DNA of 44,245 nucleotides from the NCBI GenBank assembly GCA_018715805.1, contig DVKX01000051.1, positions 1-44,245 of the forward strand. Reading direction: 5' to 3'. The notes beneath the pieces were generated by a model. That model saw only the letters and a program-made list of their open reading frames with translations, ran no database searches and was not told the origin of the DNA. This DNA is from Candidatus Faecousia intestinigallinarum (GTDB taxonomy: Bacteria > Bacillota > Clostridia > Oscillospirales > Oscillospiraceae). A program made the translations under genes and the position numbers. Positions 13,803 to 22,577 of the stretch are shown here, one piece after another. The first letter of the stretch is position 1; every line of letters begins with the position of its first letter.

Positions 13803-15737
13803 ATGATGACCTCAATCCAAACCTATGTCCGCCGGGGACGGCACACACTTCACCGCCTGACGCTGAACCCACGCTCCCACGTCTGGTGGCGGGCGGCGGC
13901 CTGGGCGGGAGCGGGCTTCTTGCTCAGTGCCGCCAGTCTGCGCCACACCCCCCAGCCGCTGGCTTTGGGGCTGCTCTGCGCCGCCTCCGGGTGGCCTGCG
14001 GTACTGGCAGCGCTGGGCGGCGCGGCAGGCTTCTGGTTTTTCTGGGGCGCGGCGGGGGTGCGGTGCATGGTATGGCTGGGAATGGGACTGTTATGGGCGC
14101 TTGCCCTGGGAAACCGTCCCATTGCCCGGCAGTCGCCGCTGCTGATGAGCGCGGCCGCCGCGCTGACGGTCGCCGCCTCCGGCGTGCTTTTTCAGTACGT
14201 CTGGGGGGATACTACGCCGATCCCTATGTATCTTCTGCAGGTGGCGCTGGGGGCGGGCGCCGCCCGGATCGCGCAGCTGGCTCTGGAGCGCGCCGACCCC
14301 ATCGCCGATTGGCTGGCCTGGGGGCTGGGGGTGCTGGCGCTGGCGCAGATCCAGCCGTTCTCCTGGCTGAACCTGGGATTCGTGCTGGCCGGGGCGCTGG
14401 GGGCGGTGGGCGCGTTCCCGGCGGCGGCCTTGGCAGGGTTGGCGCTGGATTTGGCGCAGGTGAGCGCGGTGCCCATGTCGGCGGTGATGTGTCTGGCCTA
14501 CTTTCTCCGTCTGCTGCCCCGGGTTAGCCGATGGGGCGTTGCCGTTGGATCCGGGGCGGTGTATGTGCTGCTTTCCGGGCTGTGGGGCGGCTGGGCGCTG
14601 ATGCCGGCCATCCCGCTGCTGCTGGGGGGCGCGGCAGCCGCAGCGCTGCCCAAGGGACGTACTTCCGCCAAGCCCCGCCGGGGCGAGGTGGGGGTAGCGC
14701 AGGTGCGGCTGGAGATGGCCGCTGGGGTCATGGCGCAGACGGAGCAGTTACTGCTGGAGGCCGGGCCGCCCCGGGTGGACGGCGAGGCGCTCTTGGCGCG
14801 GATGGCGGAGCGAGCCTGCGGCAGCTGCCCCTGCCGCCGGGAGTGCCGCGTCCGGCTGGAGCTGCCTAAGCTGCCCCAGGGGATTCTGAGCAATCCCCTG
14901 GCCACAGAGTCGGATCTGCCTGCCGCCTGCCGAAAGCGGGGGCGGGTGCTCCTGGAGCTGCAGCGGGTGCAGGAGCAGTACCGCGCCATTCTGGCCGACC
15001 ATCGGCGGCAGGAGGAGTACCGGGAGGCGGCCATTCAGCAGTATCAATTTTTATCCTATTTTCTCCGGGACTTATCCGATTGTCTGGCGCGCCGCTGGCG
15101 GGAGCCGGAGGCGCGGTACGCGGCCAAGGTGGCCGTGTGCGCCAACCGCCGGGAGGAGGAGAACGGCGACCGCTGTCTCTCCTTCGCCGGTGTGGAGAGC
15201 AAGTATTTTGTGGTGCTGTGCGACGGCATGGGCACCGGCACCGGCGCGGTGGAGGAGGGCAATATGGCGGGGAGGCTTCTGAAGCGGCTGCTGTCGGCAG
15301 GGTTTCCGGCGGAGCACGCGCTGCGCAGCCTGAACAGCCTGTGCGCCCTGCGGGGCCGGGCGGGGGCGGTGACGGTAGACCTGGCGGAATTGCAGCTGGA
15401 CACCGGGCGGGGCACGCTCTATAAATGGGGCGCCGCCCCGTCGTACCTGGTGAGCCGGGACGGGACAGAAAAAATTGGGACAGCCGGACCGCCTCCGGGC
15501 CTGTCCGTGTCGGAAGGCCGGGAAACGGTGGAACGGCTGTCCCTGCGCCGGGGAGAGACGCTGGTGCTGCGCAGCGACGGCGTGGGCGGAGAGGATGCCC
15601 AGGGCTGGCTGGCAGTGTCTCCAGACGCGCCGGCGGGGGAAATCGCGGCGGCTTTTCTGGAGCGGGGAGAGGGCTACGGGAAGGATGACGCCACGGTGGT
15701 GGCGGTACGGCTGACTTCCCTGACCTCGGTTACATAA
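13803..15737 (+). CDS. spoIIE: Stage II sporulation protein E (PP2C phosphatase)
   Basis: The N-terminal half (about residues 30-285) is a series of hydrophobic helices; a linker with a Cys cluster (CGSCPCRREC) follows; the C-terminal part (about 430-640) is a PP2C phosphatase with CDGMGTG (D474) and a final GKDDATVV. SpoIIE dephosphorylates SpoIIAA at the asymmetric septum and so activates sigma-F in the forespore. At about 645 residues it is shorter than the roughly 827-residue Bacillus protein, the loss being mainly in the membrane/linker part. ATG at 13803 follows GGCAGG by 7 nt. I cannot place a convincing promoter; a TGTCGG-like sequence at about 13735-13741 (minus strand) resembles a degenerate Spo0A box. 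Confidence 0.88.
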   Translation: MMTSIQTYVRRGRHTLHRLTLNPRSHVWWRAAAWAGAGFLLSAASLRHTPQPLALGLLCAASGWPAVLAALGGAAGFWFFWGAAGVRCMVWLGMGLLWALALGNRPIARQSPLLMSAAAALTVAASGVLFQYVWGDTTPIPMYLLQVALGAGAARIAQLALERADPIADWLAWGLGVLALAQIQPFSWLNLGFVLAGALGAVGAFPAAALAGLALDLAQVSAVPMSAVMCLAYFLRLLPRVSRWGVAVGSGAVYVLLSGLWGGWALMPAIPLLLGGAAAAALPKGRTSAKPRRGEVGVAQVRLEMAAGVMAQTEQLLLEAGPPRVDGEALLARMAERACGSCPCRRECRVRLELPKLPQGILSNPLATESDLPAACRKRGRVLLELQRVQEQYRAILADHRRQEEYREAAIQQYQFLSYFLRDLSDCLARRWREPEARYAAKVAVCANRREEENGDRCLSFAGVESKYFVVLCDGMGTGTGAVEEGNMAGRLLKRLLSAGFPAEHALRSLNSLCALRGRAGAVTVDLAELQLDTGRGTLYKWGAAPSYLVSRDGTEKIGTAGPPPGLSVSEGRETVERLSLRRGETLVLRSDGVGGEDAQGWLAVSPDAPAGEIAAAFLERGEGYGKDDATVVAVRLTSLTSVT

Positions 15738-15896
15738 TATCACGTGTTTTCCGCAAAAAAAGTCGAAATACAAGATGTAGAAAAATAAAAGGGGGAATTA
15801 CCACAAGATATGCCGTTCCGTCTCGAGAAGCGGGGAGTCGTGTCGACTGGCGGGCGCGGAATCTGCCCAAATGCTGGATGCAGGAAAGGCTTTTTT

Positions 15897-15911
15897 GCCG
15901 CCGCAGGCGGC
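15897..15911. repeat. Small GC-rich hairpin between spoIIE and galE
   Basis: GCCGCC-GCA-GGCGGC lies between convergent genes, with T-rich sequence on its left and A-rich sequence on its right. For either transcript the T tract precedes rather than follows the stem, so it is not a standard terminator. No other signal is visible between 15738 and 15922. Confidence 0.35.
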
Positions 15912-15922
15912 TAAGAAAAGAA

Positions 15923-16939
15923 CTATTCCCCATATCCCATGGGATTCCGGCGCTGCCAGCGCCAGGAATCCCGGCACATATCCGCCAAGGTTTTTTCCGC
16001 CCGCCAGCCCAGCTTTTCCGCGCTCTTGGCGGGGTCGGCATAGCAGACCGCCACATCCCCGGGACGGCGCGCCGTGATCTGGTAGGGGATAGGGATTTGG
16101 TTTACCGCCGCGAAGGTATTGACGATGTCCAGCACGCTGTAGCCTGTGCCGGTACCCAGGTTGAACGCTTCGCAGCCGGTGTGCTCCGTGGTATATTTCA
16201 CCGCCGCCACGTGTCCCTTGGCCAGATCCACCACATGGATGTAGTCCCGCACGCCGGTGCCGTCGGGGGTGGGATAATCGCCGCCGTAAACGCTGAGCTT
16301 TTCCCGGCGGCCAATGGCCACCTGAGTGATATAGGGCATCAGATTGTTGGGGATTCCCCGGGGATCTTCGCCGATACGGCCGCTTTCGTGGGCGCCGATG
16401 GGATTGAAGTAGCGCAGCAGGCACATACTCCACCGCTTATCCGCAAAGGCTATGTCGGAGAGGATCTGCTCCGTCATATACTTTGTCCAGCCGTAGGGAT
16501 TGGTGCAGCAGCCGGTGGCGCTGGTTTCCTTCAGAGGCATTTCGTTGGCGGCGGCGTATACCGTGGCGGAGGAGGAGAAAATGAGGTTCCGCACGCCTGC
16601 GTCCTCCATGACTTTGGTGAGCGTCAGGGTGGCGTTCAGGTTGTTGTCGTAGTATTCCCAGGGCTTTTCCACGCTCTCGCCTACGGCTTTCCGCCCGGCA
16701 AAGTGGATGACGCAGCCGATGTGGTTTTCCCGGAATATCTTCCGCAGCAGCTTTTCGTCCCGCACGTCGCCCTGGTAAAATTTCAGCGCCTGCCCGGTGA
16801 TCTCCTGCACCCGATCCAGACTTCCGGCGCTGGAGTTGCACAGATTGTCCACAACGATAACGCCGCAGCCGTTTTCCAGAAGCTCCACGCAGGTATGGGA
16901 GCCAATATAGCCGGCGCCGCCGGTGACCAGTACATTCAT
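15923..16939 (-). CDS. galE: UDP-glucose 4-epimerase
   Basis: This NAD-dependent epimerase interconverts UDP-glucose and UDP-galactose for galactose use and surface glycans. Visible are the nucleotide-binding GGAGYIGS (7-14) and the catalytic residues S124, Y149 and K153 (SSSATVY and YGWTK), at the same positions as in E. coli GalE. The RYFNPIGAHESG segment is also typical. Length (338 aa) is normal. The start has GGGAGG upstream and its own promoter; no other gal genes are adjacent. Confidence 0.95.
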   Translation of the reverse strand: MNVLVTGGAGYIGSHTCVELLENGCGVIVVDNLCNSSAGSLDRVQEITGQALKFYQGDVRDEKLLRKIFRENHIGCVIHFAGRKAVGESVEKPWEYYDNNLNATLTLTKVMEDAGVRNLIFSSSATVYAAANEMPLKETSATGCCTNPYGWTKYMTEQILSDIAFADKRWSMCLLRYFNPIGAHESGRIGEDPRGIPNNLMPYITQVAIGRREKLSVYGGDYPTPDGTGVRDYIHVVDLAKGHVAAVKYTTEHTGCEAFNLGTGTGYSVLDIVNTFAAVNQIPIPYQITARRPGDVAVCYADPAKSAEKLGWRAEKTLADMCRDSWRWQRRNPMGYGE

Positions 16940-16987
16940 AGGGCGATCCTCCCAGTGCTGCCGGGTATTCCCGGCGCGTTTTTCCTC

Positions 16988-17016
16988 ATTGTACGCGAAA
17001 TGCCGGGGAAATGCAA
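16988..17016 (-). promoter_or_regulatory. galE promoter
   Basis: On the minus strand TTGCAT (17011-17016) and TACAAT (16988-16993) are 17 nt apart. The leader contains a small GCCGGG/CCCGGC hairpin before the GGGAGG ribosome binding site. Confidence 0.7.
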
Positions 17017-17055
17017 CCCAAAACGTCGGGCAGCTGCGTTCGGCAGGATTTTTTC

Positions 17056-17084
17056 TTGCTATTTTTCCTTGGACACGCTATAAT
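17056..17084 (+). promoter_or_regulatory. Promoter of the asparaginase operon
   Basis: TTGCTA (17056-17061) and a perfect TATAAT (17079-17084) are 17 nt apart, about 40 nt from the divergent galE promoter. The asparaginase ATG lies about 30 nt past the predicted start of transcription. Confidence 0.72.
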
Positions 17085-17121
17085 AGAACATGAAATTCTG
17101 TGCGCATTTTCGGAGGCATTT

Positions 17122-18126
17122 ATGGAAAGAAAAAAGAAGCTCCTGCTGCTCACCACCGGCGGCACCATCGCCTCCCTTCCCGGGGAGGACGGACTGGCGC
17201 CCCGGCGGTCGGACGTAATGGAACGGGAACTGACCCAGCTGCGCACCTACTATGATATTACCGTGCGGGACGTGCTGTGCCTGGACTCGTCCAATATCCA
17301 GCCGGAGCAGTGGCAGGTGATCGCGGAAAGCGTGTTCACCTCCCGCCGGGGCTACGACGGCATCGTAGTCTCCCACGGCACGGATACCATGGCCTATACT
17401 GCCTCCGCCGTGACCTTTATGCTGCCGGACATTGATCTGCCGGTGGTGTTTACCGGTTCCCAGCTGCCTCTGGCGGATGTGCTCTCCGACGGACCGGATA
17501 ATCTGCGCACGGCCTTTGCCATGGCCGCTTCCGGGAAGAGCGGGGTATTTCTGGCTTTTGACCGGAAGGTGATGCTGGGCTGCCGGGCGGTGAAGCTCCG
17601 GGCTTCCGGCTTTTCCGCCTTTGAAAGCGTAAACGCGAAATATGTCGCTTTGGTAACGGGACTGGGTCTGCAGATGGACAAGAGCGTGCTGCCCAAGCGC
17701 CGGGGCGTTGCCCGGCTGCTGCCCAATATCAGTCCGGACGTATTTTTGCTGAAGCTGACCCCCGGCCTGTCCCCCCGCATTTTTGACGCACTGGTGGATA
17801 TGGGCTATAAGGGGATCGTGATGGAGGCTTTTGGACTGGGAGGCGTCAATGTGCTCCACCAGGGGCTGAACGGCATCCACCGGGCGGTGGAGGCGGGCAT
17901 CTCCGTGGTGGTCACCACCCAGTGTATGTATGACAGCTCTGATCTGCGGGTTTACCAGGTGGGCAATAAGCTGCTGGAGCTGGGCGTGATCCAGGGCAGG
18001 GATATGACCACCGAGGCCGCTATGACCAAGCTCATGTGGGCTATTGGCCAGGGCTTTACCCCGGAGGAGATTCAGGATTTGTTTGCCATCAGTCTGGCCG
18101 GGGAGATCGCCGGAGCAGAACAATAA
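17122..18126 (+). CDS. ansA: Type I (cytoplasmic) L-asparaginase
   Basis: This enzyme hydrolyses asparagine to aspartate and ammonia. Both catalytic threonine sites are present: TTGGTIAS (11-18) and HGTDTMAYTA (85-94, with T87/D88). Length of 334 residues and lack of a signal peptide fit the cytoplasmic type I group. The ATG has CGGAGG upstream and lies behind its own promoter, which excludes the longer open frame starting at 17011. The pyrophosphatase gene follows after 12 nt and is probably co-transcribed. Confidence 0.92.
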   Translation: MERKKKLLLLTTGGTIASLPGEDGLAPRRSDVMERELTQLRTYYDITVRDVLCLDSSNIQPEQWQVIAESVFTSRRGYDGIVVSHGTDTMAYTASAVTFMLPDIDLPVVFTGSQLPLADVLSDGPDNLRTAFAMAASGKSGVFLAFDRKVMLGCRAVKLRASGFSAFESVNAKYVALVTGLGLQMDKSVLPKRRGVARLLPNISPDVFLLKLTPGLSPRIFDALVDMGYKGIVMEAFGLGGVNVLHQGLNGIHRAVEAGISVVVTTQCMYDSSDLRVYQVGNKLLELGVIQGRDMTTEAAMTKLMWAIGQGFTPEEIQDLFAISLAGEIAGAEQ

Positions 18127-18138
18127 GGAGGGAAAAAT

Positions 18139-19752
18139 ATGGATCCCATCTATGTAACGGGACACCGCAACCCGGATACGGACTCCATTGTGGCGGCCAT
18201 GGCCTACGCCGCCCTGCGCAACGCCCTGGGCGACCGGGAATACGAGGCCGCCTGCCTGGGGCGCGTGTCTGACGAGACGCAGGCCGTGTTGGATAAATTC
18301 GGATTCCAGCCCCCCACCCGCATCCACAATATGTTTACCCAGGTGCGGGACTTGGATTTTGACGTTCCGCCTTTCTTAAGCCCCGCCGTCACCGTGGGGC
18401 GCGCCTGGGACATCCTGCAGGAGCAGAAGAATATCTCCGCCCTGCCAGTGGTGAACGAGGACGGCACGCTGTACGGTATGCTCTCCCGGGAAAATGTAGC
18501 CAGCTACAATATGACCCAGGTCAGCGCGGGGGCGCTGGAGGAAGTGCCTCTATTCAACGTGCTCTCCGTGCTGGAGGGGAAGATATTGAATGAAGCGGGG
18601 GATAATATCGATACGGTGGCCGGGGAGATCGCCATTGCCCTGCCCCAGAGCCGGGAGAACCTCCTGTTCAACCGGAAAGATTCCATTGTCCTGTGCGGCC
18701 ACCAGCCGGATATGGTGCAGCGGGCGGTCTCCATGAATGTCAACACGCTGGTGCTGTGCCAGGCGGAGCTGGGAGAGGAGCTGCGCAGCCTGCCCACCCA
18801 GACCTGCATTATCTCCACTCCCTACGACGCCTATCGGGCGGCGCGGCTGATCTTCCAGTCCGCCCCCATCGGGCGCATCTGCCGTCGGGAGGAGCTCACC
18901 TGCTTCCATCTGGAGGATCGGGTGGACGATGTGCGGGAGCAGGTGCTGAAGCACCGTTCCTCCTGCTATCCTATTCTGGACGAGCAGGAGAAAGTGGTGG
19001 GCGTGCTTACCCGGTATCATCTGCTGCAGCCCCGGCGGAAGCGGGTGGTGCTGGTGGATCACAACGAGGCGTCCCAGTCCGTTCCGGGCTTGGAGGAAGC
19101 GGAGATCCTGGAGATCATTGACCACCACCGTCTGGCGGACATCCAGACCTCCAACCCCATCTATGTGCGCAACGAGCCGGTGGGCTCCACCAATACCATC
19201 ATCGCCAGTATGTTCCAGGATCGGGGCTTGATGCCCTCGGAGAAGATGGCGGGCATGATGGCGGCGGCCATTATTTCCGACACGGTCATGTTCAAATCCC
19301 CTACCTGTACCGAGCGGGACAAACGCACCGCCGAGCGGATGGCGCGCATCGCCAATATCTCCCTGGAGGAACTGGGGCGGGAGATTTTCTCCGCCTCCGC
19401 CGAGCACAAGACCCCGGAGGATCTGCTCTTTACCGACTATAAGGAGTTTCATATCGCCGGACATAACCTGGCGGTATCGCAGATCACCTGTGTGGACAGT
19501 CCCAAGATGCTGGACAGAAAAGAGGAGTTCCTGGAGATTATGGAGCGCACCGCCCGGCAAAAGGGCTTCTCCATGATGATCCTGATGCTTACGGACGTGC
19601 TGCTGGAGGGAACGCAGATCATTTTCTGGGGAGACGAGGAGACGATCCGGCAGGCGTTCAGCGTGTCGCCCAAGGAAAATACCGTGTTCCTGCCCCGGGT
19701 GATGAGCCGGAAGAAGCAGATCATCCCCGCCCTTTCCGCCATGTGGGGCTAA
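18139..19752 (+). CDS. Manganese-dependent inorganic pyrophosphatase with CBS-DRTGG insert
   Basis: A family II (DHH/DHHA2) pyrophosphatase of 537 residues. The metal-binding N-terminus is GHRNPDTDSI (8-17); VLVDHNE and IIDHHR provide the further DHH ligands; a DHHA2 domain ends the protein. Between the first motif and the DHN segment lies a regulatory insert of about 230 residues with two CBS halves around a DRTGG domain. In characterised relatives this insert binds adenine nucleotides and tunes activity. GGAGGGAAAA precedes the ATG. It removes pyrophosphate from biosynthesis. Confidence 0.92.
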   Translation: MDPIYVTGHRNPDTDSIVAAMAYAALRNALGDREYEAACLGRVSDETQAVLDKFGFQPPTRIHNMFTQVRDLDFDVPPFLSPAVTVGRAWDILQEQKNISALPVVNEDGTLYGMLSRENVASYNMTQVSAGALEEVPLFNVLSVLEGKILNEAGDNIDTVAGEIAIALPQSRENLLFNRKDSIVLCGHQPDMVQRAVSMNVNTLVLCQAELGEELRSLPTQTCIISTPYDAYRAARLIFQSAPIGRICRREELTCFHLEDRVDDVREQVLKHRSSCYPILDEQEKVVGVLTRYHLLQPRRKRVVLVDHNEASQSVPGLEEAEILEIIDHHRLADIQTSNPIYVRNEPVGSTNTIIASMFQDRGLMPSEKMAGMMAAAIISDTVMFKSPTCTERDKRTAERMARIANISLEELGREIFSASAEHKTPEDLLFTDYKEFHIAGHNLAVSQITCVDSPKMLDRKEEFLEIMERTARQKGFSMMILMLTDVLLEGTQIIFWGDEETIRQAFSVSPKENTVFLPRVMSRKKQIIPALSAMWG

Positions 19753-19783
19753 GGCGCGGCGAATCCCCTTTTTGGAGGCCGAT

Positions 19784-20734
19784 ATGGGCTTTGAAACAAT
19801 TCTGGGAAATGAACGCCTCCGGGAAAATCTGGCGGCGTCCCTGAAAGCGGGGCATATTTCCCATTTTTATCTTATCAGCGGCCCGGAAGGCTCCGGGAAG
19901 CGCACGCTGGCCAGCCTGCTCTCGGCAGGGATACTCTGCCGGGGGGCGGACAAGCCCTGCCGGGCTTGCCGGGAATGCCGGCGGGTCTTGGCGGGAAGCC
20001 ATCCGGATGTCATTACTTTGGAGGAGAAGGAGAAGAAAACCGTCTCCGTGGAGCTGGTGCGCCGCGCGCGGGCGGACGTGTATATCCGCCCCAATGAGTC
20101 CGCGTATAAAATTTACATCCTGCCCCGAGCGCAGGATATGAGCGTGGCTGCCCAGAACGCGCTGCTGAAAGTGCTGGAGGAGCCGCCCGCCTACGGCGTT
20201 TTTCTGCTGCTGGCCGACAATCCCAACAAAATGCTGCCCACCATCCGCTCCCGGTGCGTGGAGCTGAAGCTCCAGGCGCTGCCGGAGGAGATTTTGCTGC
20301 CCCAGCTGCGCCGGGAATTCCCGGAGGCGGCGGAGGAGGATCTTCGGGGAGCCATGGCGCGGGGCGGCGGATTTCTGGGGCAGAGCCGGGCGGCGCTGAC
20401 CCAGGGCGTATCCGCCCAAACGGCGGCGTTTGCCCAGGCGTATGTCCGGGGCGATGCGCTTTCCCTGGCGGAAGTGCTGACCCCTATGGAAAAGTGGAAG
20501 CGGGAGGCGCTGCTGTTGGAACTGGCGGCATGGCTGGAGATTCTGGAGGGCGCGCTGGCCTGCGGCAGCGGCATAACCGTTCCCAGCGCCCTTTCCCGGC
20601 GCATAGCGGCGGGGCGGGGGGCGTTTGACCAGATGCAGGCGGTAAGCTGTCTGAAAAAAGCAATGGAATATACTCAGGGCAACGTGTCCCCGGCGGCGGT
20701 ATGCGGCTGGCTGGGCTGGGCTCTGCAAAAATAA
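19784..20734 (+). CDS. holB: DNA polymerase III delta-prime subunit
   Basis: This AAA+ clamp-loader subunit has the P-loop GPEGSGKRT (33-41), a zinc module with CRACREC (with C52, C59, C62, C65), the segment AQNALLKVLEEPP, and the sensor-like TIRSRC. An intact lysine in the P-loop is usual for Firmicute delta-prime. ATG at 19784 has GGAGG 6 nt upstream; a TTG four codons earlier would overlap that site. It is followed directly by ricT, a conserved holB-ricT order in Firmicutes. Confidence 0.93.
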   Translation: MGFETILGNERLRENLAASLKAGHISHFYLISGPEGSGKRTLASLLSAGILCRGADKPCRACRECRRVLAGSHPDVITLEEKEKKTVSVELVRRARADVYIRPNESAYKIYILPRAQDMSVAAQNALLKVLEEPPAYGVFLLLADNPNKMLPTIRSRCVELKLQALPEEILLPQLRREFPEAAEEDLRGAMARGGGFLGQSRAALTQGVSAQTAAFAQAYVRGDALSLAEVLTPMEKWKREALLLELAAWLEILEGALACGSGITVPSALSRRIAAGRGAFDQMQAVSCLKKAMEYTQGNVSPAAVCGWLGWALQK

Positions 20735-20745
20735 AGGAGATACCA

Positions 20746-21936
20746 ATGGATGAAATTACTGTGACCGCGCCGGAGGAACAGCCCCAGGAAGTGGTGGACG
20801 TCCAGTTCCGCCCCGGTCAGAAGGTCTACTTTTTCTCCCCCAACGGCCTGGAGCTGAAGCAGGGGGATCATGTGATTATCGATACCGCCCGGGGGGCGGA
20901 ATTCGGAGTGTGCGCCTCCGGCGTGCACCGGGTGCAGCCCCGGGAGATTGTGGCGCCGCTGCGGAATGTGATCCGCAAAGCAACCTACCGGGACGAGCGG
21001 ATTGTAGAGGAGAATCAGCTTCGGGAGAAGCGGGCGTATGAAGTGTGTACCGCGAAAATCGGAGAATTGGGGCTGGATATGCAGCTGGTCAGCGCCGAAT
21101 GCGCCTTCGACGGCAGCAAGCTCCTGTTCTTCTTCACCGCCGACGAGCGGGTGGATTTCCGGGAACTGGTGAAGATCCTGGCGGCTGCCTTCCATACCCG
21201 CATTGAGCTGCGGCAGATCGGCGTCCGGGACAAGGCCAAGATGGTGGGCGGCCTGGGCATCTGCGGGCGGCCTTTCTGCTGCGCCAGCTTTCTCAATGAG
21301 TTCCAGCCTGTGTCCATCAAAATGGCCAAGACCCAGAATCTGAGTCTGAACCCCGCCAAGATCTCCGGTACCTGCGGGCGGCTGCTGTGCTGCCTCAACT
21401 ATGAGCAGGCGGCCTATGAGGATCTGCTGCGGAGCAGCCCCAAGGCGGAGTCTTTTGTGGATACCCCCGAGGGGCGCGGCACCGTGGTGGAGGTGGAGCT
21501 GCTGCGCAGCCGGGTGAAGGTTCGCATGGAGGAGGAGCCGGACACCATTTCCACCTTCTCCATCGGGGACATCGCCGTGCTGCGCAACGGACGCGGCAAG
21601 AAAAATGATCCGCCCATTCCCGCCGATCTGGCGCCCATTTCCGGCTCCGGCAAGCGCCCGCGGAAGGCGGAGGAGGAATTGCCCGTTTTGGAGCCGATCC
21701 GGTTCCGCTACAGCACCGAGAGCCTGGTGGACGAGGAGACGCCCGCGGAGGAGCCGGTGGAGGAATCCCCGGAGAATAAACGCCCCCGGCGGAAGCATAA
21801 GCGGCGGAAGCCGGAGAATCAGCCGGTGACGGAGGAATCCCCGGCCATGTCCGCCAAGCCCGTGCCCCTGAGCGGGGAGCAGAAGAAACCTCGGCGACCC
21901 AATTACCGCCGGAGAAAGCCCAAAAAGCAGGAATAA
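20746..21936 (+). CDS. ricT: PSP1-domain protein RicT (YaaT)
   Basis: RicT forms the Ric complex that affects mRNA processing, sporulation and biofilm signalling in Bacillus. The PSP1 region covers about residues 20-280, with the cysteine-rich motifs CGRPFCC and CGRLLCC near 180-225, presumed iron-sulfur ligands. At 396 residues it is about 120 longer than Bacillus RicT; the extra C-terminal part (about 285-396) is low-complexity, acidic then strongly basic (RRKHKRRK and PRRPNYRRRKPKKQE). ATG has AAAGGAG upstream and starts 12 nt after holB. Confidence 0.92.
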   Translation: MDEITVTAPEEQPQEVVDVQFRPGQKVYFFSPNGLELKQGDHVIIDTARGAEFGVCASGVHRVQPREIVAPLRNVIRKATYRDERIVEENQLREKRAYEVCTAKIGELGLDMQLVSAECAFDGSKLLFFFTADERVDFRELVKILAAAFHTRIELRQIGVRDKAKMVGGLGICGRPFCCASFLNEFQPVSIKMAKTQNLSLNPAKISGTCGRLLCCLNYEQAAYEDLLRSSPKAESFVDTPEGRGTVVEVELLRSRVKVRMEEEPDTISTFSIGDIAVLRNGRGKKNDPPIPADLAPISGSGKRPRKAEEELPVLEPIRFRYSTESLVDEETPAEEPVEESPENKRPRRKHKRRKPENQPVTEESPAMSAKPVPLSGEQKKPRRPNYRRRKPKKQE

Positions 21937-21953
21937 GCCGAAAAGGAGGCCAT

Positions 21954-22457
21954 ATGTCCAAACGGCTCTATATAATTGGCGGCGCTATGGGCGTGGGAAA
22001 GACCGCCGCCTGCCAGGAGCTGGTAAAGCTGCTCCCCGCCTGCGCCTTTCTGGACGGGGATTGGTGCTGGAGCATGGATCCCTTCCAGGTGACGGAGGAG
22101 ACAAAGAAAATGGTGCTGGACAATATCACCTACACCCTGAACAATTTTCTCCGCTGTTCCGTTTTTCAGAATATTGTGTTCTGCTGGGTACTCCATCAGC
22201 AGGCAATTTGGGAGGAAATCCGCGCCCGCCTGGAGCTGACCGGCTGGGAAGTGACGGAAGTATGCCTGGTATGCACGCCGGAGACGCTGACCCGCCGCTT
22301 GGAGCAGGATATCCGCCGGGGAAAGCGCAAGCGGGATATACTTCTGCGCAGCCGGGGGTATCTGCCCTTATATGAAGGGCTGGCGGCGCGGAAGATCGAC
22401 ACCTCCCGTCTTTCTCCCAGAGAGACGGCGGAAGCCATTCGGCAATGGGGAGAATAA
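21954..22457 (+). CDS. Small P-loop NTPase, kinase-like
   Basis: A 167-residue protein with a Walker A GGAMGVGKTAA (about 9-19) and a DGDWCW segment where shikimate/gluconate-kinase-type folds carry an acidic residue. A later Arg-rich lid (RRLEQDIRRGKRKRD) suggests a nucleoside or small-molecule kinase fold. No specific substrate can be named. The AAAGGAGG site lies 7 nt before ATG, and the gene is 17 nt after ricT, so it is probably in the same transcript. Confidence 0.75.
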   Translation: MSKRLYIIGGAMGVGKTAACQELVKLLPACAFLDGDWCWSMDPFQVTEETKKMVLDNITYTLNNFLRCSVFQNIVFCWVLHQQAIWEEIRARLELTGWEVTEVCLVCTPETLTRRLEQDIRRGKRKRDILLRSRGYLPLYEGLAARKIDTSRLSPRETAEAIRQWGE

Positions 22458-22577
22458 ATACGGAACCGAGAATCTGCAAAAAGTTTGCCCAGAGCAGGCG
22501 GTAATGATGTTTTGCGGGAAGGTCTGCTGCGCAGCAGGGACGGAAGCGGAAATTTCCTAAGATTGCGGGGGGAGATT

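Noticed and set aside
15878..17083. Plus-strand ORF of 401 codons opposite galE
   Set aside because: galE has all catalytic residues on the minus strand; the plus-strand frame has no start signal and no domain.
17059..18327. Minus-strand ORF of 422 codons opposite the asparaginase gene
   Set aside because: Antisense to an intact type I asparaginase with promoter and ribosome binding site.
22458..22577. Possible riboswitch or promoter between the P-loop gene and the acetyltransferase
   Set aside because: Only a short CTGCTGCGCAGCAG hairpin is visible; no promoter hexamers at proper spacing and no known aptamer motif.
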